64,000 nucleotides of DNA from Sciscionella marina DSM 45152 (GCF_000379465.1 NZ_KB905380.1:1142191-1206190); one strand, 5' to 3'. Shown: positions 8,748 through 17,935, counted from the first letter of the stretch. Program-made: numbers and translations. The notes: generated from the letters alone by a model not told the origin.

Positions 8748-9599
8748 CTAGGCCGCTGCTGGTTGGTCAGGGGTGGTCTTCTCGTACTCGGTCGGTGCCA
8801 GCAATCCTGCGCTGCTGTGGCGGCGCTTGTTGTTGTAGAACTGGTGGCACCAGGTGGTGATCACGGTCTTGGCCTCGTTCCTGATCGTGAACCGGTACCG
8901 GGAAAGGAGTTCGTGTTCGAGGGTGGCGAAGAACGATTCGGCCGCAGCGTTATCGAAGCAGGAACCGACCCTGCCCATCGACTGCCGGATATCGAGCTTT
9001 TCCTTACACAGCAACGCGAATCGAGTTGAAGTGTAGACCGATCCGCGGTCAGTGTGGAAGATCACGCCCGCTATGTGTTCACGGCCACCGCGGACCGTGG
9101 CGGCGATTTTGATCGCATCAGCGGCCAAGGCCGCGTCTGGATGTTCGGAAACCGAGCAGGCGAGCAGTCGTCGTGAGTACAGGTCGATGACAGTGGCCAG
9201 GTACAGCGGGCATTCACCGGTAGGGATCTGGGTCATGTCACCGCACCATTTCTGGTTCGGAGCCGATGCGGTGAAGTCCCGGCGCACCAAATCCGAAACC
9301 TTCGGCGCAGACCGATCTTGACGGGTCAAACCCTTGTACCGCTTGACCTTCCGAGCCACCAGCTCCTGCCGACGCATCGAAACGGCCACGGTATTCACGC
9401 TGACCCGCCAGTCAGCTTCACGCAAATCCGCGTGCACGCATGGAGACCCGTAGGTGCCGCCGGACGCCTCGAACCGCTCGCGAACCGCGGCATCCAGCGC
9501 TTCTCGGCGTTGTTGCCGGGCCGTGGGCGCACGGCTGATCCATTTGTAGTACCAGGACAGGCTGACCCCGAGCAGGGCGCAGGTGATCGTGTGTGGCAC
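8748..9599 (-). pseudogene. IS3 transposase orfB (integrase core), apparently frameshifted near its 5' end
   Basis: The rve-type catalytic domain is intact with the DDE triad: Asp in WCGDMTQIP, Asp in FHTDRGS and Glu in NAAAESFFATLE, plus the usual NNKRRHSS tail. The natural start appears to be the ATG that overlaps the orfA stop (AAATGA, about 9643), reading MSVAGFIADQRTNH, but this frame leaves the conserved PHTITCALLGVSLSWYYKW frame near 9600. The join is restored if one G is added in CACCGGTGCC. Internal initiation at GTG 9599 would yield a protein lacking about 15 N-terminal residues. Sequencing error or weak programmed shifting cannot be excluded. Confidence 0.75.
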
Positions 9600-9639
9600 C
9601 GGTGATTGGTCCTCTGGTCGGCGATGAATCCGGCCACGC

Positions 9640-9927
9640 TCATTTCGTCGCCTCCTCTACCCACCCGAGCACTGATCGCTTGAGCAAGTCGCGCTCCGCC
9701 CGCACCGACGCCAGCTCAGCCCGCAACCGCTTGACCTCAGCAGCCGGATCAGCCGAGGCACCATCGGTGCTGCCGTGCTCGCGTTGCTTCGCGACCCAGT
9801 TGCCCAGCGTGCCAGGGTTGATACCCAGCTCACGGGCCACCTCGGCCACCGGCCTGCCAGTGTCCAGGACCAGGCGCACCACGCCGTCACGGAACTCCGG
9901 ATCGAACTTTCGTCGTGTTTCCGACAT
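9640..9927 (-). CDS. IS3-family transposase orfA (helix-turn-helix subunit)
   Basis: 95 residues. Residues 1-50 form the IS3 orfA helix-turn-helix (RRKFDPEFRDGVVRLVLDTG ... GINPGTLGNWV) and the C-terminal part is a leucine-zipper-like coiled coil (VKRLRAELASVRAERDLLKR) used for dimerisation. The stop TGA overlaps a downstream ATG, the usual coupling to orfB. It binds the inverted repeats and normally acts as a fusion with orfB. Confidence 0.85.
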   Translation of the reverse strand: MSETRRKFDPEFRDGVVRLVLDTGRPVAEVARELGINPGTLGNWVAKQREHGSTDGASADPAAEVKRLRAELASVRAERDLLKRSVLGWVEEATK

Positions 9928-10059
9928 GACTACTCCCTATAGCGCATGCCTCCACGATCCAAGGGGAAGCTCACCTGGGACTGTCCATGATCTTGTGGGT
10001 GGTGGGTGGTCTTGACCGTGCTGGAGCGGTTGCTCCGGTTGGAAGAGATCCAGGTTGAC

Positions 10060-10300
10060 AGCGAAGATACGACGATGGCTGGTTCGGCTTGGCCTGGGCC
10101 CGTTTTCGATACCGGACCACTGCCAGCGGATTGATCGCATACACCCGCCGCGCGCAACGCCGCCACCAACAGTCCTCATGGGATCTCGATCGCCACCGGA
10201 ATCGGCGCCTCGAAGCCGTGACGGCGCCGATTGACGCTTCTCGGCGTTGCTGGATCACCTTCCTCGAGTCTGTCAGAACCCTTCTGTAAAGCAAACCCTG
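10060..10300 (-). pseudogene. IS110-family transposase remnant (N-terminal DEDD region)
   Basis: Read leftward in two alternating frames, the translation gives GFEAPIPVAIEIP, then LLVAALRAAGV and VYAINPLAVVRYRKR. These are consecutive conserved blocks of the IS110 N-terminal catalytic domain. An in-frame stop after AIEIP and a frameshift separate them, and no downstream domain follows. It is a decayed fragment beside the IS3 copy, in a 470-bp stretch (9967-10432) that otherwise holds only the IclR promoter region. Confidence 0.65.
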
Positions 10301-10432
10301 GTGGATGCGGTTCGGGTCGTCGTATAGTGCCACCGCTGCGCGAAGGGCACGACGGCACAGTATCGGTGCTACCGCCGGAATGGGTGCGCTGGGTTGCGCC
10401 CGGTGATCGATATATTATGGAGTTGACGGCTT

Positions 10433-11251
10433 GTGGCGGAAGAATCGGCGAGGCGATCGATCGACCGCGTGCTGCGGGTGCTGTTGTTTCTTGCTGGACG
10501 CGCGAGGCCACAACCTGCGGCGGCGATCGCGCAGGCGTGTGAGATTCCGCGGTCCAGTCTGTATCCGATGTTGGCCACGATGCGCGAGCGCGACTTCGTC
10601 GTGTATTTTCCCGAGCAGAAGACATGGGGCCTTGGTGTTGGCGCCTTCGAGGTCGGTTCGGCGTATCTGAGCTCGAAACCGCTTCAGCAACTGGGTAGGC
10701 CGGTGCTTTCGAACTTGACAGTGGAGGCTGGCGAGACCTCGCACCTTGCGGTGCTGCACGGCAATGAGGTGCTGTATCTGTGCAAGCACGCCGCGCCTGG
10801 TCTGTCCACGTCGTTGATCACCGACGTCGGTGTGCGGCTGCCGGCGCAGCTGACCGCGGTGGGCAGGGCGATTCTGACCTTCCTGCCACGTTCCCAGGTT
10901 CGGGCGCTGTTCCCGAGTAGTGACTCCTTTGTCGAGCGGACCGGGTTCGGCAGTACGCGGCTGTTCGATTTGCGACAGACGCTCGCGGAGGACAAGCAAC
11001 GTGGCTACAGCGTGGAAAGCGACTGCACCACGGTCGGAGTCAGCTGCATCGCTGCCGCGGTCTTCGACCACCGGCGTTTGCCGATCGCTTCGGTGGGAGT
11101 CAGTTTCGCCACCGAATCACGGGCCGAGCAAGACTTGCCGGACATCGCGCTCGCGGTGTGCAATGCGGCGAATACCCTGACCGGTCGGTTGCGTGGGACA
11201 CCGCCTGGTTATGACGCGGGCTCTCCAACGACGGAACAGTCACCGCGGTAG
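10433..11251 (+). CDS. IclR family transcriptional regulator
   Basis: 272 residues from GTG 10433. N-terminal winged helix (SIDRVLRVLLFLAGRARPQPAAAIAQACEIPRSSLYPMLATM) followed by the IclR effector-binding domain (SHLAVLHGNEVLYL ... LPAQLTAVGRAILTFLP ... GVSCIAAAVFD). IclR proteins commonly control catabolic operons in response to an aromatic acid or other small acid. Its stop overlaps the 3' end of a convergent MHS transporter by 12 bases. The divergent transporter/aminotransferase promoter region at 12.6-12.7 kb holds a palindrome that could be its operator. Confidence 0.87.
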   Translation: MAEESARRSIDRVLRVLLFLAGRARPQPAAAIAQACEIPRSSLYPMLATMRERDFVVYFPEQKTWGLGVGAFEVGSAYLSSKPLQQLGRPVLSNLTVEAGETSHLAVLHGNEVLYLCKHAAPGLSTSLITDVGVRLPAQLTAVGRAILTFLPRSQVRALFPSSDSFVERTGFGSTRLFDLRQTLAEDKQRGYSVESDCTTVGVSCIAAAVFDHRRLPIASVGVSFATESRAEQDLPDIALAVCNAANTLTGRLRGTPPGYDAGSPTTEQSPR

Positions 11252-12565
11252 CTCATCGTGCCCGGTCTCCCGGGAAAGGCGGACGCACACGATCGTCAGC
11301 GTGGTCAGCACGATGACATAGAGAGCGACCGCCCACGGGCGGTTGCCGGCGGCGGCGAACAGGGCGGTAGCGATCAGTGGTGCCGTGCCACCGCCGATGG
11401 TCGCCGAGGCCTGGTAACCGAGCGAAGCGCCGCTGTACCTGGTTCGGGCGCCGAACTGCTCGGAGAAATACGCCGCAGCGGGACCGTACTGGGCACTGAT
11501 ACCGATCAGCGCCACCGCGAGCGCGAGGTACACCAGCACCGAGGTGCCACTGTCTACGAGCCAGAACATGGGGAATACGAACAGAATGGTGAATATCGCG
11601 CCGCCGAGCATCACGGTTCGCCTGCCGTATTTGTCGGAAAGGCCACCGAAGAAGGGGTCGCCGACCAGTTCGACGATCGAAGCGACCGTGACCGCGCCCA
11701 GCATGACGGATTCCCCGACGCCGTTGAGCGATCCGTAGGTGAGCATGAAGGTGTATACGATCCAGATCGAGGTGTGCACGCCGATGTAGGTACCGATGGA
11801 AAGCAACAGCTGTCTCGGGTTGTTCCGCAACACTTCGAGCAGCGGGATGCGGGCCTGTTGTCCGCTCTGCTTGACCTGTTCGAAGGCGGGCGACTCGCTG
11901 ACCCGCATCCGGATCACCAGTCCGAAGGCGACAAGTACCGCGCTGACCAGGAACGGGATCCGCCAGCCCCAAGCGGTGAACTCGGCTTCGCCGAAGCCAC
12001 CGGACACGGCGCTGAACACCGCGCTGGAGAGCAGGATGCCCACCGCGATCCCGGCCCCGATCAGCCCGCCGTACCGGCCGCGCTTGCCCGGTGGCGCGTG
12101 CTCCACGTTGAGCAGCGCGGCTCCACCCCATTCGCCACCTGCGGCGAACCCCTGGAGGCAACGCAGCACGATGAGCAGAATCGGTGCGGTGACACCGATA
12201 CTTGAATAGGTCGGCAGTACGCCGACGAGCACGGTCGAAACGCCCATGAGCACGAGGGTGAACACGAGCATCGCTTTGCGGCCGATGCGGTCGCCGAAAT
12301 GCCCGCACACCACGGCCCCTACCGGACGGAAGAAGAAGCCGACGGCGTAGGTGGCGAACGCCGCGAGCGTCCCGGCGACCGCGCTTCCTCCCGGAAAGAA
12401 TGCCGGGCCGAGCACCAGCGCGGACGCCGTGGCATAGAGCATGAAGTCGTACCACTCGATGACCGTCCCGGTCACGCTGGCCAGTACGACGGCCCGCCGG
12501 GACACGGGGCTCCCGTGTTCGCTGACAGAGGTTCTTTTCGGATCCGCGGGTGAATCCACGTTCAT
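11240..12565 (-). CDS. MFS transporter, metabolite:H+ symporter (MHS) family
   Basis: 441 residues from ATG 12565. Twelve hydrophobic segments with MHS landmarks: ASVTGTVIEWYDFMLYATA in TM1, GHFGDRIGRKAMLVF between TM2 and TM3, and RCLQGFAAGGEWGGAALL in TM4-5. Family members (ShiA, ProP, KgtP, PcaK-like) import organic acids, betaines or aromatic acids. It is divergent from the catabolic operon starting at 12736 and convergent with its presumed regulator, so it probably imports that operon's substrate. Confidence 0.85.
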   Translation of the reverse strand: MNVDSPADPKRTSVSEHGSPVSRRAVVLASVTGTVIEWYDFMLYATASALVLGPAFFPGGSAVAGTLAAFATYAVGFFFRPVGAVVCGHFGDRIGRKAMLVFTLVLMGVSTVLVGVLPTYSSIGVTAPILLIVLRCLQGFAAGGEWGGAALLNVEHAPPGKRGRYGGLIGAGIAVGILLSSAVFSAVSGGFGEAEFTAWGWRIPFLVSAVLVAFGLVIRMRVSESPAFEQVKQSGQQARIPLLEVLRNNPRQLLLSIGTYIGVHTSIWIVYTFMLTYGSLNGVGESVMLGAVTVASIVELVGDPFFGGLSDKYGRRTVMLGGAIFTILFVFPMFWLVDSGTSVLVYLALAVALIGISAQYGPAAAYFSEQFGARTRYSGASLGYQASATIGGGTAPLIATALFAAAGNRPWAVALYVIVLTTLTIVCVRLSRETGHDELPR

Positions 12566-12663
12566 CGCTGCATCTCCACCGAGCCATGCCACAACCCTGT
12601 GCCGTGGTCGCTACCAGTAGGCACGCCGCGGTGGCCCTACCGGTAGGTCCTGGCGCCGACTGT

Positions 12664-12681
12664 TGTCTCACATATGGGACA
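12664..12681. promoter_or_regulatory. Candidate IclR operator (inverted repeat)
   Basis: TGTCTCA-CATA-TGGGACA is an inverted repeat with one mismatch in each 7-base arm, midway between the divergent MHS transporter and aminotransferase genes. Size and position fit an operator for the nearby IclR protein. The assignment is by context; no footprint pattern is known to me. Confidence 0.4.
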
Positions 12682-12735
12682 GCAGTCGCCGGTGAGAACT
12701 GGCGCCCAGCTACCCTGCTCGGCGACGGTTGAGGC

Positions 12736-13818
12736 ATGAACGTCGCCCCCCGCCGCTGGTTGAGCAGAATCGAGCCGTACCGCCCTGGTGCACCCGCCCC
12801 GGATGGAGCGGGTTCGATGGCCGCCAATGAATCCGCGCTCGGAGCCAGCCCTGCGGTCCTGGATGCTCTGGCGGTAGCGGCGGGGGCGGTGCACCGGTAT
12901 CCGGACCCGCTCGCCGACGAACTGCGCGATGAACTGGCGTGGCATCACGGCGTGCCCCCGGAAGCCATCCTCGTCGGTAACGGCTCGGACGAGCTGATCT
13001 ATCTGCTCAGCTGGGCGTACGCGGCGCACGGGGGAACCGTTGTCTGTGCCGACCCCCCGTACCGGATGGACGAGATCTGCGGGCTTGCCGCCGGTGCGGA
13101 GGTCACCAGGGTCCCGTTGCGGGATTGGGCACACGATCTCGACGCGATGGCCGGAGTGCCAGCGGAGCTCGCGCACGTGTGCAATCCACACAACCCGACC
13201 GGCACGACGCACAGCCGTGCGGATATCGAACGGTTCGCCGCGACCGCGAAGGCGGGTCTGGTCGTCGTCGACGAGGCCTACATCGATTTCGCCGACGATC
13301 CCGTCGCCATGACCGCGATCCCCCTCGTGGCCGAGGGATCAGTCGTGGTGTTGCGGACCTTCTCGAAAGCCTACGGGCTCGCGGGCATGCGGGTCGGCTA
13401 TCTGGTCGGCCCGCCGGATCTGGTCGCCACGCTGCGCCGGATCCGTGCCCCGTTCTCGGTCGGCGCGCTCGCCCAGGCGGCCGGATTGGCCGGTCTCCGC
13501 GACCAGGAGCATCTGCGGCATGCTCGCGAGTTCACCAGAAGCAACCGTGCCAGGCTCACCGCGCTGTTGACCGATGCCGGTTACACCGTGGTGCCGTCGC
13601 AGGCCAACTTCGCCCTGGCGGTGACACCCGATGAGGACGCGCTGGTCGCACGGTTGCGCGCGCACGGTATCGCCGTGCGTCCTGGAACCGGGCTCGGGCT
13701 GCCCGGGACCGTGCGGATCAGCGTCCCCTCTCGAGCGGGACTGGAGATGCTCGAACGGGCACTGACCACGGACACGCCGGTGCGCTCGTCCGCGTGGAAC
13801 TCGGAGACAAAGGAGTAA
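12736..13818 (+). CDS. HisC-like PLP aminotransferase (class I/II fold)
   Basis: 360 residues from ATG 12736. Shows the histidinol-phosphate aminotransferase pattern: RIEPYRPG at the N-terminus, NESALGASP, LVGNGSDELI, NPHNPTGT, VVVDEAYIDF and the PLP lysine Lys211 in RTFSKAYGLAGMRVGY. There are no other his genes nearby. It begins a five-gene rightward operon with a Rieske oxygenase, a reductase and an FAD oxidase, so a catabolic amino-group transfer on an aromatic or imidazole-type amino acid is more likely than histidine biosynthesis. The exact substrate is unknown. Confidence 0.85.
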   Translation: MNVAPRRWLSRIEPYRPGAPAPDGAGSMAANESALGASPAVLDALAVAAGAVHRYPDPLADELRDELAWHHGVPPEAILVGNGSDELIYLLSWAYAAHGGTVVCADPPYRMDEICGLAAGAEVTRVPLRDWAHDLDAMAGVPAELAHVCNPHNPTGTTHSRADIERFAATAKAGLVVVDEAYIDFADDPVAMTAIPLVAEGSVVVLRTFSKAYGLAGMRVGYLVGPPDLVATLRRIRAPFSVGALAQAAGLAGLRDQEHLRHAREFTRSNRARLTALLTDAGYTVVPSQANFALAVTPDEDALVARLRAHGIAVRPGTGLGLPGTVRISVPSRAGLEMLERALTTDTPVRSSAWNSETKE

Positions 13819-13822
13819 CGGC

Positions 13823-14872
13823 ATGTACATCCGCAACGCCTGGTATGTCATCGCGTGGTCCGGGGAGCTGACTCGTGAGCCGATGCACCGCACGGTGCTC
13901 GACACACCGATCGTGCTCTACCGCAAACAGGACGGTACGGCGGTCGCACTGCTCGACCGGTGCGCGCACCGTGCCTACCCGCTCTCGGCCGGTCAGGTCA
14001 TCGGCGACAACATCCAGTGCGGCTATCACGGGTTCGAGTACGACTGCGCGGGTGTCTGCGTGAAAGTGCCCGCACAGGACCGAATCCCGCCGCGGGCCGT
14101 CGTGCACAGCTACCCGGTTGCCGAGTCGCACCAGTGGGTGTGGGTCTGGATGGGCGAGCCTGAGAAGGCGACGACTAGCCCTGTTCCGGACACGCACTGG
14201 ATGACCGATCCGGGGTGGGACAGAGTGACGCACACGCGGCTGTTCCAATCCAGCGCCGAGTTGGTGCACGACAACCTCCTCGACCTGACCCATGAGGGTT
14301 TCCTGCACACCTCTTCGATCGGGGATGAAGCCGTCTACGTCAACGGGGTCACTGTCGAGGTCGACGGCACGGTGATCAGCGTCGACCGGTGGATGCCGGA
14401 CTGTCACCCGTCTCCGTTATTCGAGAAGGCGACCGGGTTGACGCGTGTGGACCGTTGGCACACTACCGAGTTCCAGATACCGAGCCTGCACGTCATCCAT
14501 GCCGGTGTGGTCGAGCCTGGCGGCAGGCGAGAGGACGGGCACCTGCTCGAGGTCCTCAACGCAATCACCCCGCAAACCGAGACCACCAGCTGGTACTTCT
14601 ACGCGTTCTGCCGGAACTTCGACGTCGGCGACGAGGATGTCAACCAATTGTTGCGCACCAACCTCGGTGAGGTGCTCGACGAGGACGCCGACGCCCTCGA
14701 ACTGCAGCAGCAACGAATGGGCCAGCGCCCTTCATCGGTACCGGATGTGCTCATCGGCCAGGACGCGGGCGTGGCCAAGGCACGCAGACTGATGGCCAAA
14801 CTTCTCGCCGCGGAAGGCGCCGAGGCGGAAACGCCCGCGCCGCCCCGGCGCTCCGCGGGGAGAGCCTCGTGA
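13823..14872 (+). CDS. Rieske non-heme iron oxygenase, VanA-like (oxygenase component)
   Basis: 349 residues from ATG 13823 (AAGGAG upstream, 4 bases after the aminotransferase). The N-terminal Rieske domain has Cys47-x-His49 and Cys66-x2-His69. The catalytic domain has the mononuclear iron motif NLLDLTHEGFLH with His158 and His163, and Asp155 as bridge to the cluster of the next subunit. VanA-type enzymes work as trimers and carry out O- or N-demethylation or monooxygenation with electrons from a VanB-type reductase, which is encoded two genes on (15379-16356). The substrate is not evident. Confidence 0.87.
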   Translation: MYIRNAWYVIAWSGELTREPMHRTVLDTPIVLYRKQDGTAVALLDRCAHRAYPLSAGQVIGDNIQCGYHGFEYDCAGVCVKVPAQDRIPPRAVVHSYPVAESHQWVWVWMGEPEKATTSPVPDTHWMTDPGWDRVTHTRLFQSSAELVHDNLLDLTHEGFLHTSSIGDEAVYVNGVTVEVDGTVISVDRWMPDCHPSPLFEKATGLTRVDRWHTTEFQIPSLHVIHAGVVEPGGRREDGHLLEVLNAITPQTETTSWYFYAFCRNFDVGDEDVNQLLRTNLGEVLDEDADALELQQQRMGQRPSSVPDVLIGQDAGVAKARRLMAKLLAAEGAEAETPAPPRRSAGRAS

Positions 14873-15357
14873 GGCTGCTGCTGCGCAGCGACGCGCACCG
14901 CTACCGCGAGGACGGCTGGGAGATCGCCGCCTCGCCGGACACGCCCGGCCGGGAGCAGTGGCAGTGGGACCTGTGCTTGATCCCAGCGCACGCGGCACGA
15001 ACCGAACCGAAACCGGCCATCGAACGCCATACCGTCAGCTTCGGCGAGCACGGCGGCACCGTATGCGAACTGCGACTCGATAGTGATCCGAACCGGGTCA
15101 CCGCGAAGACTGAGATGCTGATCGCCGGGGAACCCAGCCAGATCAACCGGGATCCGCACGAACTCACCGTACTGGTCGTCGGCCAAGGCAGTGCCCGCCT
15201 CGAAGGCCGACATGTCCTCGACACCTTCGATGCCATCGTGCTCGAAGGAGACGACCCGCTCGTGCTCGCTATCGAACGTGCCGAACAGCGACCGACCTCA
15301 CTGTGTCTGGTCCGCATCCGATCCGCCGCCACGCAACCCATCAGCTGGGTTCCCTGA
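14869..15357 (+). CDS. Hypothetical protein, possibly HutD/Ves-like beta-barrel
   Basis: 162 residues, GTG start 14869 overlapping the oxygenase stop by four bases. Mostly beta-type sequence with WEIAASPDTPGREQWQWDL near the N-terminus and HELTVLVVGQGSARLEG and DTFDAIVLEGDDP later, which loosely recalls the double-barrel cupin HutD/Ves family. It has no metal-ligand pattern I can trust. Tight coupling with the oxygenase suggests an accessory or regulatory role in the pathway. The family assignment is uncertain. Confidence 0.6.
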   Translation: MRLLLRSDAHRYREDGWEIAASPDTPGREQWQWDLCLIPAHAARTEPKPAIERHTVSFGEHGGTVCELRLDSDPNRVTAKTEMLIAGEPSQINRDPHELTVLVVGQGSARLEGRHVLDTFDAIVLEGDDPLVLAIERAEQRPTSLCLVRIRSAATQPISWVP

Positions 15358-15378
15358 CCAGTCCGGAGCCGACCCGCC

Positions 15379-16356
15379 ATGCCGACCACACACGACGAAC
15401 AACCACTTCGCCTGCGCATCATCCGGATGACCTGGGAGTCCGAGAGCGTCCTCTCCCTGCACCTGTGCCGCCCAGAAAGAGGCGAGCTACCCGAATGGCA
15501 GCCGGGCGCGCATATCGACCTCACCGTCCCCGGTACCGGCGCGAGCACGCACATCCGCCAGTACTCGCTCAACAACAGTCCCGCTGACCGCAGCACCTGG
15601 CGCATCTCAGTACTGCGCGAACCGGCCAGCTCCGGCGGTTCGGCCGCGATCCACAACACCATGCGTCCTGGCGATCTCGTCGAAGTTCGCGGTCCGCGCA
15701 ACAACTTCGCGCTCGCGGCGGCGCCGCGCTACCTGTTCATCGCGGGCGGAATCGGCATCACCCCACTGCTGTCCATGATCGAGCAAGCCCGGATGCGCGG
15801 GGCTTCCTGGTCCCTGCTGTACGGCGGCCGGTCCCGGTCCACCATGGCCTTCCTCGACGAGCTGACACGCTACGGCGACGCGGTCCGGGTCCGCCCCGAA
15901 GACGAGTACGGCCTGCTGGATCTCGACGCGGAATTAGCGCAGCCTCGCAAAGACACCCTCGTGTACGGATGCGGCCCGGCACCACTGCTCGCCGCCATCG
16001 AACAGCGGTGCACGGCATGGCCGGACGGTGCGCTGCACATCGAGCGGTTCACCGCCGAAACCCGCAAACCCATCGACCCGGCCGCGGAACGAGCATTCGA
16101 GGTCGAGCTACGGGCCAGCGGCACCACCATCACGGTACCCGCGAGCATGAGCGTGCTCGAAGCCATGGAGGCCAACGGCATCGAGCACATCAGCTCCTGC
16201 CGGGAAGGCATCTGCGGCACCTGCGAGACCAAGGTGATCGAGGGCATACCGGAACACCGCGACAGCCTGCTGACCGAGCAGGAGCGGGCGGCCAACGACA
16301 CGATGATGATCTGCGTTGGACGCGCACGGTGCTCCCGGCTGGTGCTGGAGCTGTGA
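15379..16356 (+). CDS. VanB-like oxygenase reductase (FNR domain plus C-terminal 2Fe-2S)
   Basis: 325 residues from ATG 15379. Domain order: flavin-binding barrel (about 10-105, HIRQYSLNNSP), NAD(P)H-binding fold (about 115-225, FIAGGIGITPLLSM and YGCGP), then a plant-type ferredoxin with Cys274, Cys279, Cys282 and Cys312. This is the phthalate dioxygenase reductase/VanB layout. It moves electrons from NAD(P)H to the Rieske centre of the oxygenase at 13823. Its stop overlaps the GTG of the next gene. Confidence 0.88.
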   Translation: MPTTHDEQPLRLRIIRMTWESESVLSLHLCRPERGELPEWQPGAHIDLTVPGTGASTHIRQYSLNNSPADRSTWRISVLREPASSGGSAAIHNTMRPGDLVEVRGPRNNFALAAAPRYLFIAGGIGITPLLSMIEQARMRGASWSLLYGGRSRSTMAFLDELTRYGDAVRVRPEDEYGLLDLDAELAQPRKDTLVYGCGPAPLLAAIEQRCTAWPDGALHIERFTAETRKPIDPAAERAFEVELRASGTTITVPASMSVLEAMEANGIEHISSCREGICGTCETKVIEGIPEHRDSLLTEQERAANDTMMICVGRARCSRLVLEL

Positions 16357-17747
16357 CGGGTATGCGAGACGACAAAGCGACCGGACGACTCGAAGATCTT
16401 GCCGCGCGCCTGACCACCAGTCGATTGCTCACCGATCACGACGTGACCGATGCCTACCGCCGCGATCACGCACACCTCGTCGCACCGGGCCGCCCATGCG
16501 GGGTGCTGCTCGCCGAACGTACCGAGGATGTGGCCACCGCCCTGGCCTGGGCGGGCGAACACGGCGTCCCCGTGGTGCCGCGTGGCGCCGGGACCGGTCT
16601 GGCAGGCGGAGCCACAGCCACCGACGGGTGCCTGATCGTCTCCACCGCACAGATGACCGCCATCCGCGAACTCGAACCCGATGACATGTACGCCGTCGTC
16701 GAGGCAGGCGTCATCAACGCCGATCTCAAACGCGCCGCCGCCGCACACGGACTGATGTACTCACCCGACCCGTCCAGCTTCGAGATCTCCACCATCGGCG
16801 GCAACCTCGCCACCAACGCCGGAGGACTGGGCTGCGTAAAGTACGGCGTCACCCGTGACTCGGTACTCGGACTCGAAGCCGTGCTTGCCGACGGGCGGAC
16901 GATCCACACCGGGCGCCGTACCGTCAAGGGCGTCGCCGGTCTGGACCTGACCGGCCTGTTCGTCGGCTCAGAGGGCAGCCTGGGAATCATCACCAGCGCC
17001 ACGGTCACACTGCGACCGCGACCACGCGCCGACCCGGTGACGATCGTCGGCAGCTTCCCCTCGCTGCGCGCCGCCGCCGAGGCCGTGGCGGCCATCGTCC
17101 GGCAGGGAATCGAACCCAGCCTGCTCGAACTGATCGACCGCAACACGTTGCAGGCCATCGACGACTGGAAGCACATCGGGCTGGAGCCACAGACCGAAGC
17201 CATGCTCATCGCCCAACTCGATTCTCCGGACGCCGCGCGAGTGGCGCGCGATGTAGAGTCCGCCTATACCGCAGCCGACGCCGATTTCGCCGCGACCTCC
17301 AGCGACGCAAGCGAAGCGGCACAACTGCTCGAGATGCGCAGGCTGGCCTATCCGGCAGCCGAACGGCTCGGACACTGCCTTGTCGAGGACATCGGCGTCC
17401 CCAGATCACGCTTGCCGGAGATGATCGAAGCCATCGAACGGATCGGCACCGAACATAGCGTCACCATCCTCACGGTCGCCCATGCTGGAGACGGCAACCT
17501 GCACCCCACCTTCGTCTTCGAGGCCGAACCGGACGGCAACGCACCCGCGGCGGTCTGGTGCGCCGCGGACGAAACCTTCCAGACAGCACTGGACTTTGGC
17601 GGCACGCTCACCGGTGAACACGGCGTCGGCGCGCTCAAACGCCCCTGGCTCGAACACGAACTGGGCTGCGACATCCTCCAGCTACAGCAGGCGATCAAGA
17701 CCGCACTGGATCCCAGAGGGATCATGAACCCCGGCAAGGCATATTGA
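16353..17747 (+). CDS. FAD-linked oxidase, GlcD/D-2-hydroxyacid dehydrogenase type
   Basis: 464 residues from GTG 16353, which overlaps the upstream TGA (GTGA); ATG 16362 is an alternative. The PCMH-type FAD site is clear (GVPVVPRGAGTGLAGGA; DPSSFEISTIGGNLATNAGG; GSEGSLGIIT). The C-terminal domain has the VAHAGDGNLHPTF metal/active-site motif and a final FGGTLTGEHGVGALKRPWL. Such enzymes oxidise a 2-hydroxyacid to the 2-oxoacid. With an aminotransferase at the other end of the operon, it may interconvert 2-hydroxy, 2-oxo and 2-amino forms of one carbon skeleton. Confidence 0.87.
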   Translation: MTGMRDDKATGRLEDLAARLTTSRLLTDHDVTDAYRRDHAHLVAPGRPCGVLLAERTEDVATALAWAGEHGVPVVPRGAGTGLAGGATATDGCLIVSTAQMTAIRELEPDDMYAVVEAGVINADLKRAAAAHGLMYSPDPSSFEISTIGGNLATNAGGLGCVKYGVTRDSVLGLEAVLADGRTIHTGRRTVKGVAGLDLTGLFVGSEGSLGIITSATVTLRPRPRADPVTIVGSFPSLRAAAEAVAAIVRQGIEPSLLELIDRNTLQAIDDWKHIGLEPQTEAMLIAQLDSPDAARVARDVESAYTAADADFAATSSDASEAAQLLEMRRLAYPAAERLGHCLVEDIGVPRSRLPEMIEAIERIGTEHSVTILTVAHAGDGNLHPTFVFEAEPDGNAPAAVWCAADETFQTALDFGGTLTGEHGVGALKRPWLEHELGCDILQLQQAIKTALDPRGIMNPGKAY

Positions 17748-17935
17748 ATCCCGCAGTACACGAGAAACGCCGTCCAAGATCGCCGATGCGGTCCTCGACG
17801 CAGGTACGCGTGCCATCACGGCCCGCGACGAGCGCCTCTGGTCGACAAGCCCCAACCAGCCGCAGCTTGTGCCACTCATTTCGGCTCATTCAACCAGCAC
17901 CGACCCCGCGAGGCGTGCCGGTGGGGCCGATGCGT

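Larger units (their letters stand above)
8726..9966 (-). mobile_element. IS3-family insertion sequence (about 1.24 kb)
   Basis: Two overlapping transposase frames read leftward and are bounded by imperfect inverted repeats: CCCCTGAAATCGTGGAGG at 8726-8743 and the inverse of CCCCTTGGATCGTGGAGG at 9949-9966. The tips fit the TG...CA ends usual for IS3 members if the element is 8730-9961. No convincing short target duplication flanks it, so flanking bases may have changed or the insertion is old. It lies between the HDO cluster and the IclR gene. Confidence 0.8.

Noticed and set aside
8717..9975. Target-site duplication of the IS3 copy
   Set aside because: The three to five bases flanking either plausible element end do not match.
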